Assembly: GCA_946626265.1 (NCBI GenBank)
Contig: CAMOUE010000145.1
Location: 1-5,676 of the forward strand
Source of the DNA: an uncultured Eggerthellaceae bacterium
GTDB lineage: Bacteria; Actinomycetota; Coriobacteriia; Coriobacteriales; Eggerthellaceae
Length of the DNA: 5,676 nucleotides
Reading direction: 5' to 3'
The notes beneath the pieces were generated by a model, which did not search any database, was not told the DNA's origin, and saw nothing but the letters and a program-made list of their open reading frames with translations. The translations under genes were made by a program, and so were the position numbers. Shown piece by piece: positions 1-5,658 of the stretch (positions are counted from its first letter, which is position 1; each line of letters begins with the position of its first letter).

Positions 1-1237
1 CGAGCGCAACGCCGATCATGATGAGGATGGACGTGCCGCCGAACGCCTGGATGAGGTGGTTGCCCGTGAAGGTGAACAGAATGGACGGTATGACCGCGAT
101 AGCCGCGATGAACAGACCGCCCGGAAGCGTGATGCGGCGCAGCACGTTGCGGATGTACTCCGTCGTAGCCTTGCCGGGGCGAATGCCCGGAATGAAGCCG
201 CCCTGCTTCCGGATGTTGTCCGACGTCTCTTCCGGATTGAACACCATCGAGGTGTAGAAGTACGCGAAGAAGACGATGAGCGCAACGGTCAGGATCCAGT
301 TAAGCCAGCCGGACGAGACGGCATCGGCAAAGGCCGAAAGCCAGTCGACGTTGAACAGCGCCGCGAGCTGTGCCGGGAAGTATATAAGGCAGCTCGCGAA
401 GATGATCGGGATAACGCCAGCGGCGTTGACCTTCAGCGGGATGTACGTGTTCTGGCCGCCCATCATGCGTCGACCCTGGACACGCTTCGCGTAGTTGACA
501 GGGATACGGCGCTGAGCACGCTCCACGAAAATGATCGCGGGAATGCATGCGAGCACGACGAGCAGGATCAGGATCGTGATGGCGATTCCCATTCCCGTAT
601 CGGCCGTGAGGTTGATGGACCCGAAGATCGCAGACGGAATGCGAGACACGATGCTGATGAAGATGATCAACGACATGCCGTTGCCCACACCGCGCTGCGT
701 GATGAGCTCGCCCATCCACATGATGAACGCGGTGCCCGCGACGAGCGTGAACACGATGACGATGCTCGTGAGCCACGCGGGAACCTCTTCGGAGAACGTG
801 ACGCCGTACGCGGACGATTGGAACAGAAGCAAATATCCGATGGCGTTGATGAGGCCAAGGCCGAGCGTGAGGTAACGCGTGATCTGAGTGATGCGACGAC
901 GCCCCGTCTCGCCTTCCTTCGCCCAACGCCCGACTGCCGGGATTACGCCCTGCATGAGCTGCATGATGATCGATGCGGTGATGTAGGGCATGATGCCGAG
1001 AGAGAACACGGAGAAGTTCGACAGAGCACCACCCGTGAACAAGTCGAGCATCGTCATCGACACGCCGCCGACCGAGTCGGCGTTCTGGTCGACGAATGCC
1101 GTGGCAAAATCATGGAACGGGATACCCGGAACGGGCAAGTAGGCGCCCACGCGGTACAACGCCAGGATGGCGAGCGTGAACAGAATCTTCTTGCGAAGGT
1201 CCGGTACCTTGAATGCATCGATGAGGGAACTTAGCAA
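1..1237 (-). CDS. secY: Protein translocase subunit SecY (3' end cut by window edge)
   Basis: This is the pore-forming subunit of the SecYEG translocon, which moves unfolded preproteins through the cytoplasmic membrane and inserts membrane proteins. The translation gives 412 residues of alternating hydrophobic segments and short charged loops. Recognisable pieces are the amphipathic N-terminus with VPDLRKK before TM1, TM2 around FSLGIMPYITASIIMQLM, the TM4-TM5 stretch with MGELITQRGVGNG, the VNYAKRVQGRR cytoplasmic loop, TM7 after IPLKVNAAGVIP, and the ribosome/SecA-contacting C5 loop GGFIPGIRPG with the conserved Arg near residue 353. The frame is still open at position 1, inside TM10 (GGTSILIMIGVAL). 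By family length only about 20-30 residues are missing. The start is a TTG at 1237-1235: an in-frame TGA lies at 1246-1244, three codons upstream, and no ATG or GTG occurs before TM1. It overlaps the rplO stop, so translation is probably coupled. Confidence 0.97.
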   Translation of the reverse strand, partial: MLSSLIDAFKVPDLRKKILFTLAILALYRVGAYLPVPGIPFHDFATAFVDQNADSVGGVSMTMLDLFTGGALSNFSVFSLGIMPYITASIIMQLMQGVIPAVGRWAKEGETGRRRITQITRYLTLGLGLINAIGYLLLFQSSAYGVTFSEEVPAWLTSIVIVFTLVAGTAFIMWMGELITQRGVGNGMSLIIFISIVSRIPSAIFGSINLTADTGMGIAITILILLVVLACIPAIIFVERAQRRIPVNYAKRVQGRRMMGGQNTYIPLKVNAAGVIPIIFASCLIYFPAQLAALFNVDWLSAFADAVSSGWLNWILTVALIVFFAYFYTSMVFNPEETSDNIRKQGGFIPGIRPGKATTEYIRNVLRRITLPGGLFIAAIAVIPSILFTFTGNHLIQAFGGTSILIMIGVAL

Positions 1238-1680
1238 GGCTCTTCAACCTTTCCGCCCGCAGCCTCGATCTTTGCCTTGGCGGAAGCGGAGACCTTGTCG
1301 ACCTTGACCGTGAGGGCCTTGGTGAGGTCGCCGTCGCCGAGGACTTTGACGAGATCTTCGTAGTGCTTGATGATGTTCTTCTCGACGAGGGTCTCGTGAG
1401 AAACGACATCGCCCGCCTCGAAGCGGTCCTCGAGCAGCTTCACGTTCACCGGCACGTACTCGACGCGGTTGATGTTCGTGAAACCGGGGAGCTTCGGAAG
1501 ACGACGCGCCAAAGGAGTCTGGCCGCCCTCGAAACCTGCGCGCTTGCCGCCACCAGCACGGGACAGCTGGCCATTCATACCGCGACCAGCGGTCTTGCCC
1601 TTGCCGGAGCCGGGGCCACGGCCGACGCGCTTGCGCTTATGACGCGAACCAGGTGCGGGGTAAAGATCCTTCAATTCCAT
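1231..1680 (-). CDS. rplO: 50S ribosomal protein L15
   Basis: L15 binds 23S rRNA late in assembly of the large subunit. The 149-residue product has the typical layout: a short MELKDLYPAPGSR start, a very basic Gly-rich extension (KRKRVGRGPGSGKGKTAGRG, then GGGKRAGFEGGQTPL) that threads into rRNA, and a C-terminal globular domain with the L15 signature region from about residue 110 (KVLGDGDLTKALTVKV). Family length is about 145-150 residues. The ATG at 1680 is chosen because the protein aligns from MELKDLYP and is preceded by AAAGGA seven bases upstream. The frame stays open for 36 more codons to a TTG at 1788, but that part translates the palindrome in the leader and has no L15 character. The gene ends TGC TAA, and the secY start lies within its last codons. 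Confidence 0.97.
   Translation of the reverse strand: MELKDLYPAPGSRHKRKRVGRGPGSGKGKTAGRGMNGQLSRAGGGKRAGFEGGQTPLARRLPKLPGFTNINRVEYVPVNVKLLEDRFEAGDVVSHETLVEKNIIKHYEDLVKVLGDGDLTKALTVKVDKVSASAKAKIEAAGGKVEEPC
1248..1253 (-). promoter_or_regulatory. Probable ribosome binding site for secY inside rplO
   Basis: The minus strand reads GAAAGG ten bases before the TTG start of secY. It lies inside the last codons of rplO. The spacing is slightly long and the start is a weak TTG, so secY initiation may depend partly on ribosomes finishing rplO. Confidence 0.5.
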
Positions 1681-1699
1681 TTTCAAATCCTTTCGCTGT

Positions 1700-1716
1700 A
1701 CGGGGTGTTTCCCCGT
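1700..1716 (-). promoter_or_regulatory. Hairpin in rplO leader, next to the ribosome binding site
   Basis: On the minus strand ACGGGG (1716-1711) pairs perfectly with CCCCGT (1705-1700) around the 5-base loop AAACA. It ends about 8 bases before the AAAGGA Shine-Dalgarno of rplO. It does not cover the Shine-Dalgarno itself. A role in rplO translation or mRNA stability is inference only. Confidence 0.45.
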
Positions 1717-1738
1717 GCTGGCAGCTCGCTCGCCAGCA
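1716..1738 (-). promoter_or_regulatory. Second hairpin in rplO leader
   Basis: On the minus strand TGCTGGC (1738-1732) pairs perfectly with GCCAGCA (1722-1716) around a 9-base loop. It lies between the terminator-like palindrome and the hairpin at 1700-1716, sharing one base with the latter. The three structures fill most of the rpmD-rplO gap. Function unknown. Confidence 0.4.
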
Positions 1739-1745
1739 AACTTAC

Positions 1746-1783
1746 AAAACGTAAGCCTAACTGTCGAGTTAGGCTTACGCTTT
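1746..1783 (-). terminator. Terminator-like palindrome between rpmD and rplO
   Basis: A perfect 13-bp inverted repeat (arms 1750-1762 and 1767-1779, 4-base loop 1763-1766) sits about 30 bases after the rpmD stop. Read on the minus strand, the stem is preceded by AAAAG and followed by TTTTG, so the flanking A and U runs can extend the stem through one G-U and three A-U pairs. On the plus strand the second arm is followed by CTTTTCC, so it could act in both directions. The U-run is only four bases, which argues for partial termination, a processing site or 3'-end protection rather than a full stop. It lies inside an operon whose downstream genes are essential, so complete termination would need a new promoter or read-through. 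Confidence 0.55.
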
Positions 1784-1796
1784 TCCAAACTTGATG

Positions 1797-1824
1797 ATTA
1801 TCGCAGATTCCTAGAGCTCTTCAA
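1797..1824 (-). promoter_or_regulatory. Candidate promoter at the rpmD 3' end, facing rplO-secY
   Basis: On the minus strand TTGAAG (1824-1819) is followed after 16 bases by GATAAT (1802-1797), which is preceded directly by TGC, giving an extended -10 of the form TGnGATAAT. The -10 matches the sigma-70 consensus at five of six bases and the -35 at four of six. The -35 lies in the last codons of rpmD. The predicted start, near 1790, is just before the palindrome at 1746-1783, so the transcript would begin with that hairpin. Found by eye only; such matches also occur by chance. Confidence 0.35.
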
Positions 1825-1999
1825 CCTCGATGAGGTGCTTTACCTTAAAAATCATGCCACGCACAGATTCGTTGTCAACGATGTCGTGCGTCTTGCCGAT
1901 GCGGCCGAGACCGAGCGACTTCAGCGTCTGCTCCTGGTCGTACTTGCGGCCGATCGCGCTTTTAACCTGCGTCACGCGCAGCATCTTCTGCTCTGCCAT
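1811..1999 (-). CDS. rpmD: 50S ribosomal protein L30
   Basis: L30 is a small protein of the large subunit that binds 23S rRNA. The 62-residue product matches the short bacterial L30 form (about 58-62 residues): strand 1 MLRVTQVKSAIGRKYDQEQTLKSLGL, then the RIGKTHDIVDNESVRGMIFKV core and an acidic end, EVEEL. Its ATG shares one base with the rpsE stop in a TAATG junction, so it is very likely translated by coupling to rpsE. Its position between rpsE and rplO is the usual one. It is followed by the longest gap in the window. Confidence 0.96.
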   Translation of the reverse strand: MAEQKMLRVTQVKSAIGRKYDQEQTLKSLGLGRIGKTHDIVDNESVRGMIFKVKHLIEVEEL

Positions 2000-2550
2000 T
2001 ATTCGGCCTCCTTAACCGCAGCGGCCTTCTCCTTGCGGCCCCAGATGTAGTCGACGGACACGCCACGGCGCTCGGCGACTTCCTCGGGGTTCTGCATGAG
2101 CTTCAGGCCCTCGGCGGTCGCCTTCACGATGTTCATCGCGTTGGAGGTGCCGAGCGACTTCGTGATGACGTCGGTGACGCCGGCGAGCTCCATGATGGCG
2201 CGGACTGGGCCGCCGGCCTTGACGCCGGTACCACGGACGGCCGGCTTGATGAGCACGCGGCCAGCGCCGTACTCGCCGAGAATCTCATGGGGAACCGTGC
2301 CCTCGGGCGTCAGCGAGACGGTGAACATGTTCTTCTTCGCGTCCTCGACGCCCTTGGCGATGGCTGTCGGGACTTCCTTGGACTTGCCGAGGCCGACGCC
2401 AACGCGGCCCTGGCCGTCGCCCACGACGACGAGAGCGGTCAGCTGCATGCGACGACCACCCTTGACGGTCTTGGCGACGCGCTTGATGGAGACGACGCGC
2501 TCCTGAAGCTCGGGAACTCCGGCTTCCTGCTGTTGCTGTCTACGAGCCAT
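1999..2550 (-). CDS. rpsE: 30S ribosomal protein S5
   Basis: S5 sits at the mRNA entry side of the small subunit and contributes to decoding accuracy and mRNA unwinding. The 183-residue product has an N-terminal double-stranded-RNA-binding fold from about residue 14 (ELQERVVSIKRVAKTVKGGRRM) with the Gly-rich loop VVVGDGQGRVGVGLGKSKEVP, then the C-terminal domain with GTGVKAGGPVRAIMELAGVTDV and GTSNAMNIVKATAEGL. The N-terminus has a short Gln run (ARRQQQQEAG) and the tail is Lys/Ala/Glu-rich; both ends are variable in the family. The upstream GGGGG run is about 11 bases from the ATG. An out-of-frame ATG lies between them but opens only a six-codon overlap here. The gene starts 18 bases after rplR. 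Confidence 0.97.
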   Translation of the reverse strand: MARRQQQQEAGVPELQERVVSIKRVAKTVKGGRRMQLTALVVVGDGQGRVGVGLGKSKEVPTAIAKGVEDAKKNMFTVSLTPEGTVPHEILGEYGAGRVLIKPAVRGTGVKAGGPVRAIMELAGVTDVITKSLGTSNAMNIVKATAEGLKLMQNPEEVAERRGVSVDYIWGRKEKAAAVKEAE

Positions 2551-2568
2551 TTGCTTTCATTCCCCCTT

Positions 2569-2943
2569 CTAGAACTTCAGTCCAGCTTCGCGAGCCGCGT
2601 CGGCGACTGCCTTCACGCGACCATGGTACAGATGACCGCCACGATCGAACACGACCTCGGTGATGCCGGCCTCGATGGCCTTCTTGCCGATGATCTCTCC
2701 GAGCGCGGCAGCGCCCTCGACGGTGCCGCTCTTCTTGCCCGTGGCCTTGAACTCGGCGCCAAGCGTGGAGGCACCGCAGATCGTCTTGTGCGCGACGTCG
2801 TCGATTACCTGCACGTAAATGTTGTTGTTGCTGCGCGTCACGCACATGCGGGGACGAGCAGCCGTACCGGAGATCTTGCCACGTACGCGACGATGGCGAC
2901 GTGCGAGGCCGGTCTCCCGCTTTTTCGCATTCTGAGTCTTCAT
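2569..2943 (-). CDS. rplR: 50S ribosomal protein L18
   Basis: L18 binds 5S rRNA and, with L5 (rplE here), builds the central protuberance of the large subunit. The 124-residue product has the basic N-terminal tail ETGLARRHRRVRGKISGTAARPRMCVTRSNNNIYVQVIDD and the C-terminal core ending FDRGGHLYHGRVKAVADAAREAGLKF, both typical of L18; family length is about 115-125. AGAAGGG lies seven bases before the ATG. It follows rplF after 28 bases. Confidence 0.97.
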   Translation of the reverse strand: MKTQNAKKRETGLARRHRRVRGKISGTAARPRMCVTRSNNNIYVQVIDDVAHKTICGASTLGAEFKATGKKSGTVEGAAALGEIIGKKAIEAGITEVVFDRGGHLYHGRVKAVADAAREAGLKF

Positions 2944-2971
2944 TGATGATCCCTTCTAACGGCCTTCAGGC

Positions 2972-3514
2972 TTAGTCGCCCTTGGCGGCCTTGCCGAGCT
3001 TGCGACGGATGTACTCGCCCTCGTAGCGAATACCCTTGCCCTTGTAGGGCTCGGGCTTACGCCACTTGCGGACGTCGGCGGCCACCTGGCCGACCTGTTC
3101 CTTGCTGGCGCCGGACACGATGATCTCGGTCGGGCTCGGGCATTCGAACGTGATGCCCTCGGGCGCCTTGACGATCACGGGGTGCGAGTAACCGAGCTGC
3201 ATCTCGAGGTCGCTGCCCTTGACGGCGGCACGGTAGCCGACGCCGACGAGCTGGAGCTTCTTCGAGTAGCCCTTCTCAACGCCCTCGACCATGTTGGCGA
3301 TGAGCGTACGGACCAGGCCGTGCTGGGCCTTGGCCTCGCGGGAATCATCGGGACGCTCGACGACGATGACGTCGCCGTCCTGCTTGATGTTTACAACCGG
3401 GCGGAACGTGCGGGACAGTTCGCCCTTCGGGCCCTTCGTCGTAACCGTGGAGCCGTCGATCGTGACGGTGACGCCTGCGGGAACGGTGATGGGCATTTTG
3501 CCGATACGAGACAT
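2972..3514 (-). CDS. rplF: 50S ribosomal protein L6
   Basis: L6 binds 23S rRNA near the sarcin-ricin loop and the factor-binding site. The 180-residue product has the two tandem L6 domains: the first starts MSRIGKMPITVPAGVTV and contains TTKGPKGELSRTF, the second carries LQLVGVGYRAAVKGSDLEMQLGYSHPV. The C-terminal signature KPEPYKGKGIRYEGE is at about residues 153-167. Length is the usual 175-182. GGAG lies nine bases before the ATG. The gene begins 17 bases after rpsH, consistent with one polycistronic message. Confidence 0.98.
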   Translation of the reverse strand: MSRIGKMPITVPAGVTVTIDGSTVTTKGPKGELSRTFRPVVNIKQDGDVIVVERPDDSREAKAQHGLVRTLIANMVEGVEKGYSKKLQLVGVGYRAAVKGSDLEMQLGYSHPVIVKAPEGITFECPSPTEIIVSGASKEQVGQVAADVRKWRKPEPYKGKGIRYEGEYIRRKLGKAAKGD

Positions 3515-3531
3515 AACCTATCGCTCCTTTC

Positions 3532-3930
3532 CTACCAGACGTAGGCGATGACCTCGCCGCCGACGCCTGCCTTACGCGCGTCGCGGTCGCTCATCACGCC
3601 CTTGCTCGTCGATACGATTGCGGTGCCGAGGCCGCCGAGAACGCGGGGCAGCTCGTCCTTGCCGGCGTAGATGCGCAGGCCGGGCTTGGACACGCGCTTG
3701 ATGCCGCGGATGGTCTTGGCCTTCTTGTCGCCGTACTTGAGGGTGATCTCGAGCGTAGCACGCGGCTCGCCGTCGATGACCTCGTAACGCGTGATGTAGC
3801 CTTCCTCGGCCATGACGCGCGCGATCTCGACAAGTTTCTTGCTCGACGGCATGGAAACCGTCTCCTTGCCTACGGAGTTGGCATTACGCACGCGCGTAAG
3901 CATATCTCCAATGGGGTCGGTCAATGTCAT
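3532..3930 (-). CDS. rpsH: 30S ribosomal protein S8
   Basis: S8 is a primary 16S rRNA binder in the central domain; in E. coli it is also the translational repressor of the spc operon. The 132-residue product starts MTLTDPIGDMLTRVRNA and ends with the family signature STSKGVMSDRDARKAGVGGEVIAYVW, where S8 contacts rRNA. Length is the family norm. AAAGGAG lies eight bases before the ATG. It follows rpsN after a 105-base gap that holds an inverted repeat at 3953-3977. Whether this S8 represses its own operon cannot be read from the sequence. Confidence 0.98.
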   Translation of the reverse strand: MTLTDPIGDMLTRVRNANSVGKETVSMPSSKKLVEIARVMAEEGYITRYEVIDGEPRATLEITLKYGDKKAKTIRGIKRVSKPGLRIYAGKDELPRVLGGLGTAIVSTSKGVMSDRDARKAGVGGEVIAYVW

Positions 3931-3952
3931 TTTCGTTTCTCCTTTGGTCCTT

Positions 3953-3977
3953 GATGAACCTTGCCGTCCGGTTCATC
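3953..3977 (-). repeat. 8-bp inverted repeat in the rpsN-rpsH gap
   Basis: On the minus strand GATGAACC (3977-3970) pairs perfectly with GGTTCATC (3960-3953) around a 9-base loop. It lies about 6 bases upstream of the rpsH Shine-Dalgarno AAAGGAG, so a folded stem would sit close to the ribosome landing site. No U-run follows, so it is not an intrinsic terminator. I see no resemblance to the S8 recognition helix beyond its place. A role in rpsH translation is inference. Confidence 0.45.
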
Positions 3978-4035
3978 GGCGCCCTTAACGTCGATGCCTT
4001 TGACGGAGGTACACCCTGCGTCTACTCGTCGGTTC

Positions 4036-4221
4036 CTACCAGGAAGCCTTGGTCACGCCGGGAAGTTCGCCCTTGTTCGCAAGCTCACGCAGGCACACGC
4101 GGCACAGGCCGAACTTGCGATAGTAAGCGCGGGGGCGTCCGCAACGCGTGCAGCGGTTGTGCTGGCGCGTCGAGAACTTCGGCTCGCGCTTCGCCTTGGC
4201 GATCATCGATTTCTTAGCCAT
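4036..4221 (-). CDS. rpsN: 30S ribosomal protein S14, zinc-binding type (type Z)
   Basis: S14 is a late-assembling protein of the 30S head. At 61 residues this is the short C+ form, with two CxxC pairs (C24/C27 in CTRC and C40/C43 in CRVC) that hold a zinc ion, followed by the conserved ELPGVTKASW end. The long zinc-free form (about 90-100 residues) found in many proteobacteria lacks these cysteines. Genomes with the zinc form sometimes carry a second, zinc-independent copy under Zur control, which would lie elsewhere. GAAGGA sits close to the ATG. The 84-base gap before it, 4305-4222, shows no convincing structure. Often annotated rpsZ or rpsN1. Confidence 0.97.
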   Translation of the reverse strand: MAKKSMIAKAKREPKFSTRQHNRCTRCGRPRAYYRKFGLCRVCLRELANKGELPGVTKASW

Positions 4222-4305
4222 GCATTTCCTTCTTTCCTAATTCTCCGCCCCGATTCGCTCGGCACGGTTTTCACCAATTTCGGTTCGCTTGAAGCCTTCG
4301 TAACC

Positions 4306-4863
4306 CTACTGCTGTCCACCGCGGGCCTTGAACGGGAACCCGAGGCCCTTGAGCAGCTGGTATGCAGCCTCGTCGTCCTCGGCGGTCGTGACGACCGTGA
4401 TGTCCATGCCGCGCGTGCGATCGATCTTGTCGTAGTCGATCTCGGGGAAGATCAGCTGCTCGGTGATGCCGAGCGAATAGTTGCCGCGACCATCGAAGCT
4501 TTCCGGCGAGATGCCGCGGAAGTCGCGGACGCGGGGCAGCGCCGTGGAGAGCAGGCGATCCATGAATTCCCACATGCGGTCGCCGCGCAGGGTGACCTTG
4601 CAGCCGATTGCCATACCCTCGCGGATATGGAAGCCTGCGATGGACTTCTTGGCGCGGCAGATCATCGGCTGCTGGCCGGTGATCGTGCGCATGTCGGCGA
4701 TAGCGCCGTCGAGAATCTTCGAATCGGACGCAGCAGCGCCGACGCCCATGTTCACGACGATCTTCGTGACCTTCGGGACCTGGTTGATGTTGGCGATGCC
4801 GAGATCCTTCTCGAGCTGCGGGACGAGCTCGTTTTTGTAGAGTTCCTTCAAACGAGGAGTCAT
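4306..4863 (-). CDS. rplE: 50S ribosomal protein L5
   Basis: L5 binds 5S rRNA and forms part of the central protuberance, contacting P-site tRNA and S13 of the small subunit. The 185-residue product begins MTPRLKELYKNELVPQL, has NQVPKVTKIVVNMGVG near residue 27, the L5 signature region LDGAIADMRTITGQQPMICRAKKSIAGF at about 51-78, and the later block SLGITEQLIFPEIDYDKIDRTRGMDI. Length is typical (about 179-187). AAGGAAAG precedes the ATG by about ten bases. It is separated from rplX by 90 bases containing a strong hairpin; in E. coli the S8 repressor site also lies at the rplX-rplE junction. Confidence 0.98.
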   Translation of the reverse strand: MTPRLKELYKNELVPQLEKDLGIANINQVPKVTKIVVNMGVGAAASDSKILDGAIADMRTITGQQPMICRAKKSIAGFHIREGMAIGCKVTLRGDRMWEFMDRLLSTALPRVRDFRGISPESFDGRGNYSLGITEQLIFPEIDYDKIDRTRGMDITVVTTAEDDEAAYQLLKGLGFPFKARGGQQ

Positions 4864-4914
4864 GGTCTTTCTTTCCTTTCCGATGAATTAAACCCAGGAG
4901 TTCTGACCCTAGGT

Positions 4915-4936
4915 CCCTCGGGCCTAAGCCCGAGGG
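4915..4936 (-). promoter_or_regulatory. Perfect GC-rich hairpin in the rplX-rplE gap
   Basis: On the minus strand CCCTCGGGC (4936-4928) pairs perfectly with GCCCGAGGG (4923-4915) around the loop TTAG. A competing pairing of GACCCT (4938-4933) with AGGGTC (4910-4905) is possible and would break the outer part of this stem. No U-run follows, so it is not a standard terminator. It is about 51 bases upstream of the rplE ATG. Its position recalls the E. coli S8 operator, but an uninterrupted stem lacks the internal loop that S8 needs, so I do not call it one. Confidence 0.5.
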
Positions 4937-4953
4937 TCATGTCAACTAACTGT

Positions 4954-5274
4954 TTAGTCGATGTCCTTGCCGCACTTCTTGCAGACGCGGACCTTCGTGC
5001 CGTCTTCCTTGAAGCGATGGCCGACGCGAGTGGCGGCCTTGCACTGCGGGCACACCAGCATGACGTTGCTGACGTTCAGCGGAGCCTCCATCGACATGAT
5101 GCCGCCCTGCGGGTTGGCCTGGGTCGGACGCATCGCCTTCTTGACGATGTTCACCTTCTCGACGACAACGCGGCCTTTCTTGGGAAGCGCGCGGATGATC
5201 TCGCCTTCCTTGCCCTTGTCCTTGCCGGCAATGACCTTGACGCGGTCACCTTTCTTGACATTCATACCTGCCAT
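4954..5274 (-). CDS. rplX: 50S ribosomal protein L24 (with four C-terminal cysteines)
   Basis: L24 is one of the assembly-initiating proteins of the large subunit and lies near the exit of the peptide tunnel. The 106-residue product has the N-terminal KOW motif (about residues 7-35: KKGDRVKVIAGKDKGKEGEI) and the central block NIVKKAMRPTQANPQGGI. C75/C78 (CPQC) and C98/C101 (CKKC) form two CxxC pairs, a zinc-ribbon-like arrangement seen in part of the family, while others have lost it. The first ATG at 5274 is preferred over the ATG three codons later because GGAGG lies nine bases upstream of it. The gap to rplN is only 15 bases. Confidence 0.97.
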   Translation of the reverse strand: MAGMNVKKGDRVKVIAGKDKGKEGEIIRALPKKGRVVVEKVNIVKKAMRPTQANPQGGIMSMEAPLNVSNVMLVCPQCKAATRVGHRFKEDGTKVRVCKKCGKDID

Positions 5275-5282
5275 GTACGCAC

Positions 5283-5290
5283 ACCTCCTC
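5283..5290 (-). promoter_or_regulatory. Strong Shine-Dalgarno of rplX
   Basis: GAGGAGGT on the minus strand is the best anti-16S match seen in the window. It touches the rplN stop codon, so ribosomes finishing rplN are placed on the rplX start. It supports the ATG at 5274 as the rplX start. Confidence 0.75.
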
Positions 5291-5658
5291 TACAGCGTTT
5301 CCGGTGCCAGAGACACGATCTTCATGTACTTGCGCTCACGCAGCTCGCGCGCGACCGGCCCGAAGATACGGGTACCGCGCGGCGTGCCGTCCTCGTTGAT
5401 GAGAACAGCAGCATTCTGGTCGAACTTGATGTAGCTGCCATCGTTGCGGCGGACTTCCTTCTTCACGCGCACGATGACGCAGCGCACCACGTCGCCCTTC
5501 TTGACGTTCGAGTTGGGGATAGCTTCCTTCACCGAGCAGATGATGACATCGCCGAGCCCGGCGTAACGGCGACCCGTTCCGCCCAGGACCTTGATGCACT
5601 GCACCTTGCGGGCACCGGAGTTATCGGCAACTGCGAGCATGGATTGCATCTGAATCAT
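5290..5658 (-). CDS. rplN: 50S ribosomal protein L14
   Basis: L14 binds 23S rRNA at the subunit interface, takes part in an intersubunit bridge and is the docking site of the RsfS silencing factor in many bacteria. The 122-residue product matches the family length exactly: MIQMQSMLAVADNSGARKVQCIKVLGG at the start, the L14 signature across about residues 60-86 (the VRCVIVRVKKEVRRNDGS region), and GTRIFGPVARELRERKYMKIVSLAPE at the end. It is the first complete gene of the operon visible here; rpsQ is expected just upstream. Only 18 bases precede the ATG in the window, with a weak TTAGG as possible Shine-Dalgarno, so the operon promoter is not in view. Confidence 0.98.
   Translation of the reverse strand: MIQMQSMLAVADNSGARKVQCIKVLGGTGRRYAGLGDVIICSVKEAIPNSNVKKGDVVRCVIVRVKKEVRRNDGSYIKFDQNAAVLINEDGTPRGTRIFGPVARELRERKYMKIVSLAPETL

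Noticed and set aside
56..1234. A 392-codon plus-strand open frame opposite secY.
   Set aside because: It is in exact codon register with secY, and the translation is Asp/Arg/His-rich low-complexity text expected from complemented codons. The minus strand gives an unmistakable SecY.
1681..1788. A 36-codon N-terminal extension of L15 from a TTG at 1788.
   Set aside because: The frame is open but it translates the palindrome and the leader hairpins, lacks family similarity, and the ATG at 1680 has a good Shine-Dalgarno and the family N-terminus.
4222..4305. The 84-base rplE-rpsN gap as a possible regulatory element.
   Set aside because: Only short, weak pairings (3-4 bp) are visible besides the rpsN Shine-Dalgarno.
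4925..4949. A consensus-like -35 (TTGACA) on the minus strand near 4945.
   Set aside because: No acceptable -10 lies 15-19 bases downstream; that position is occupied by the GC-rich hairpin.
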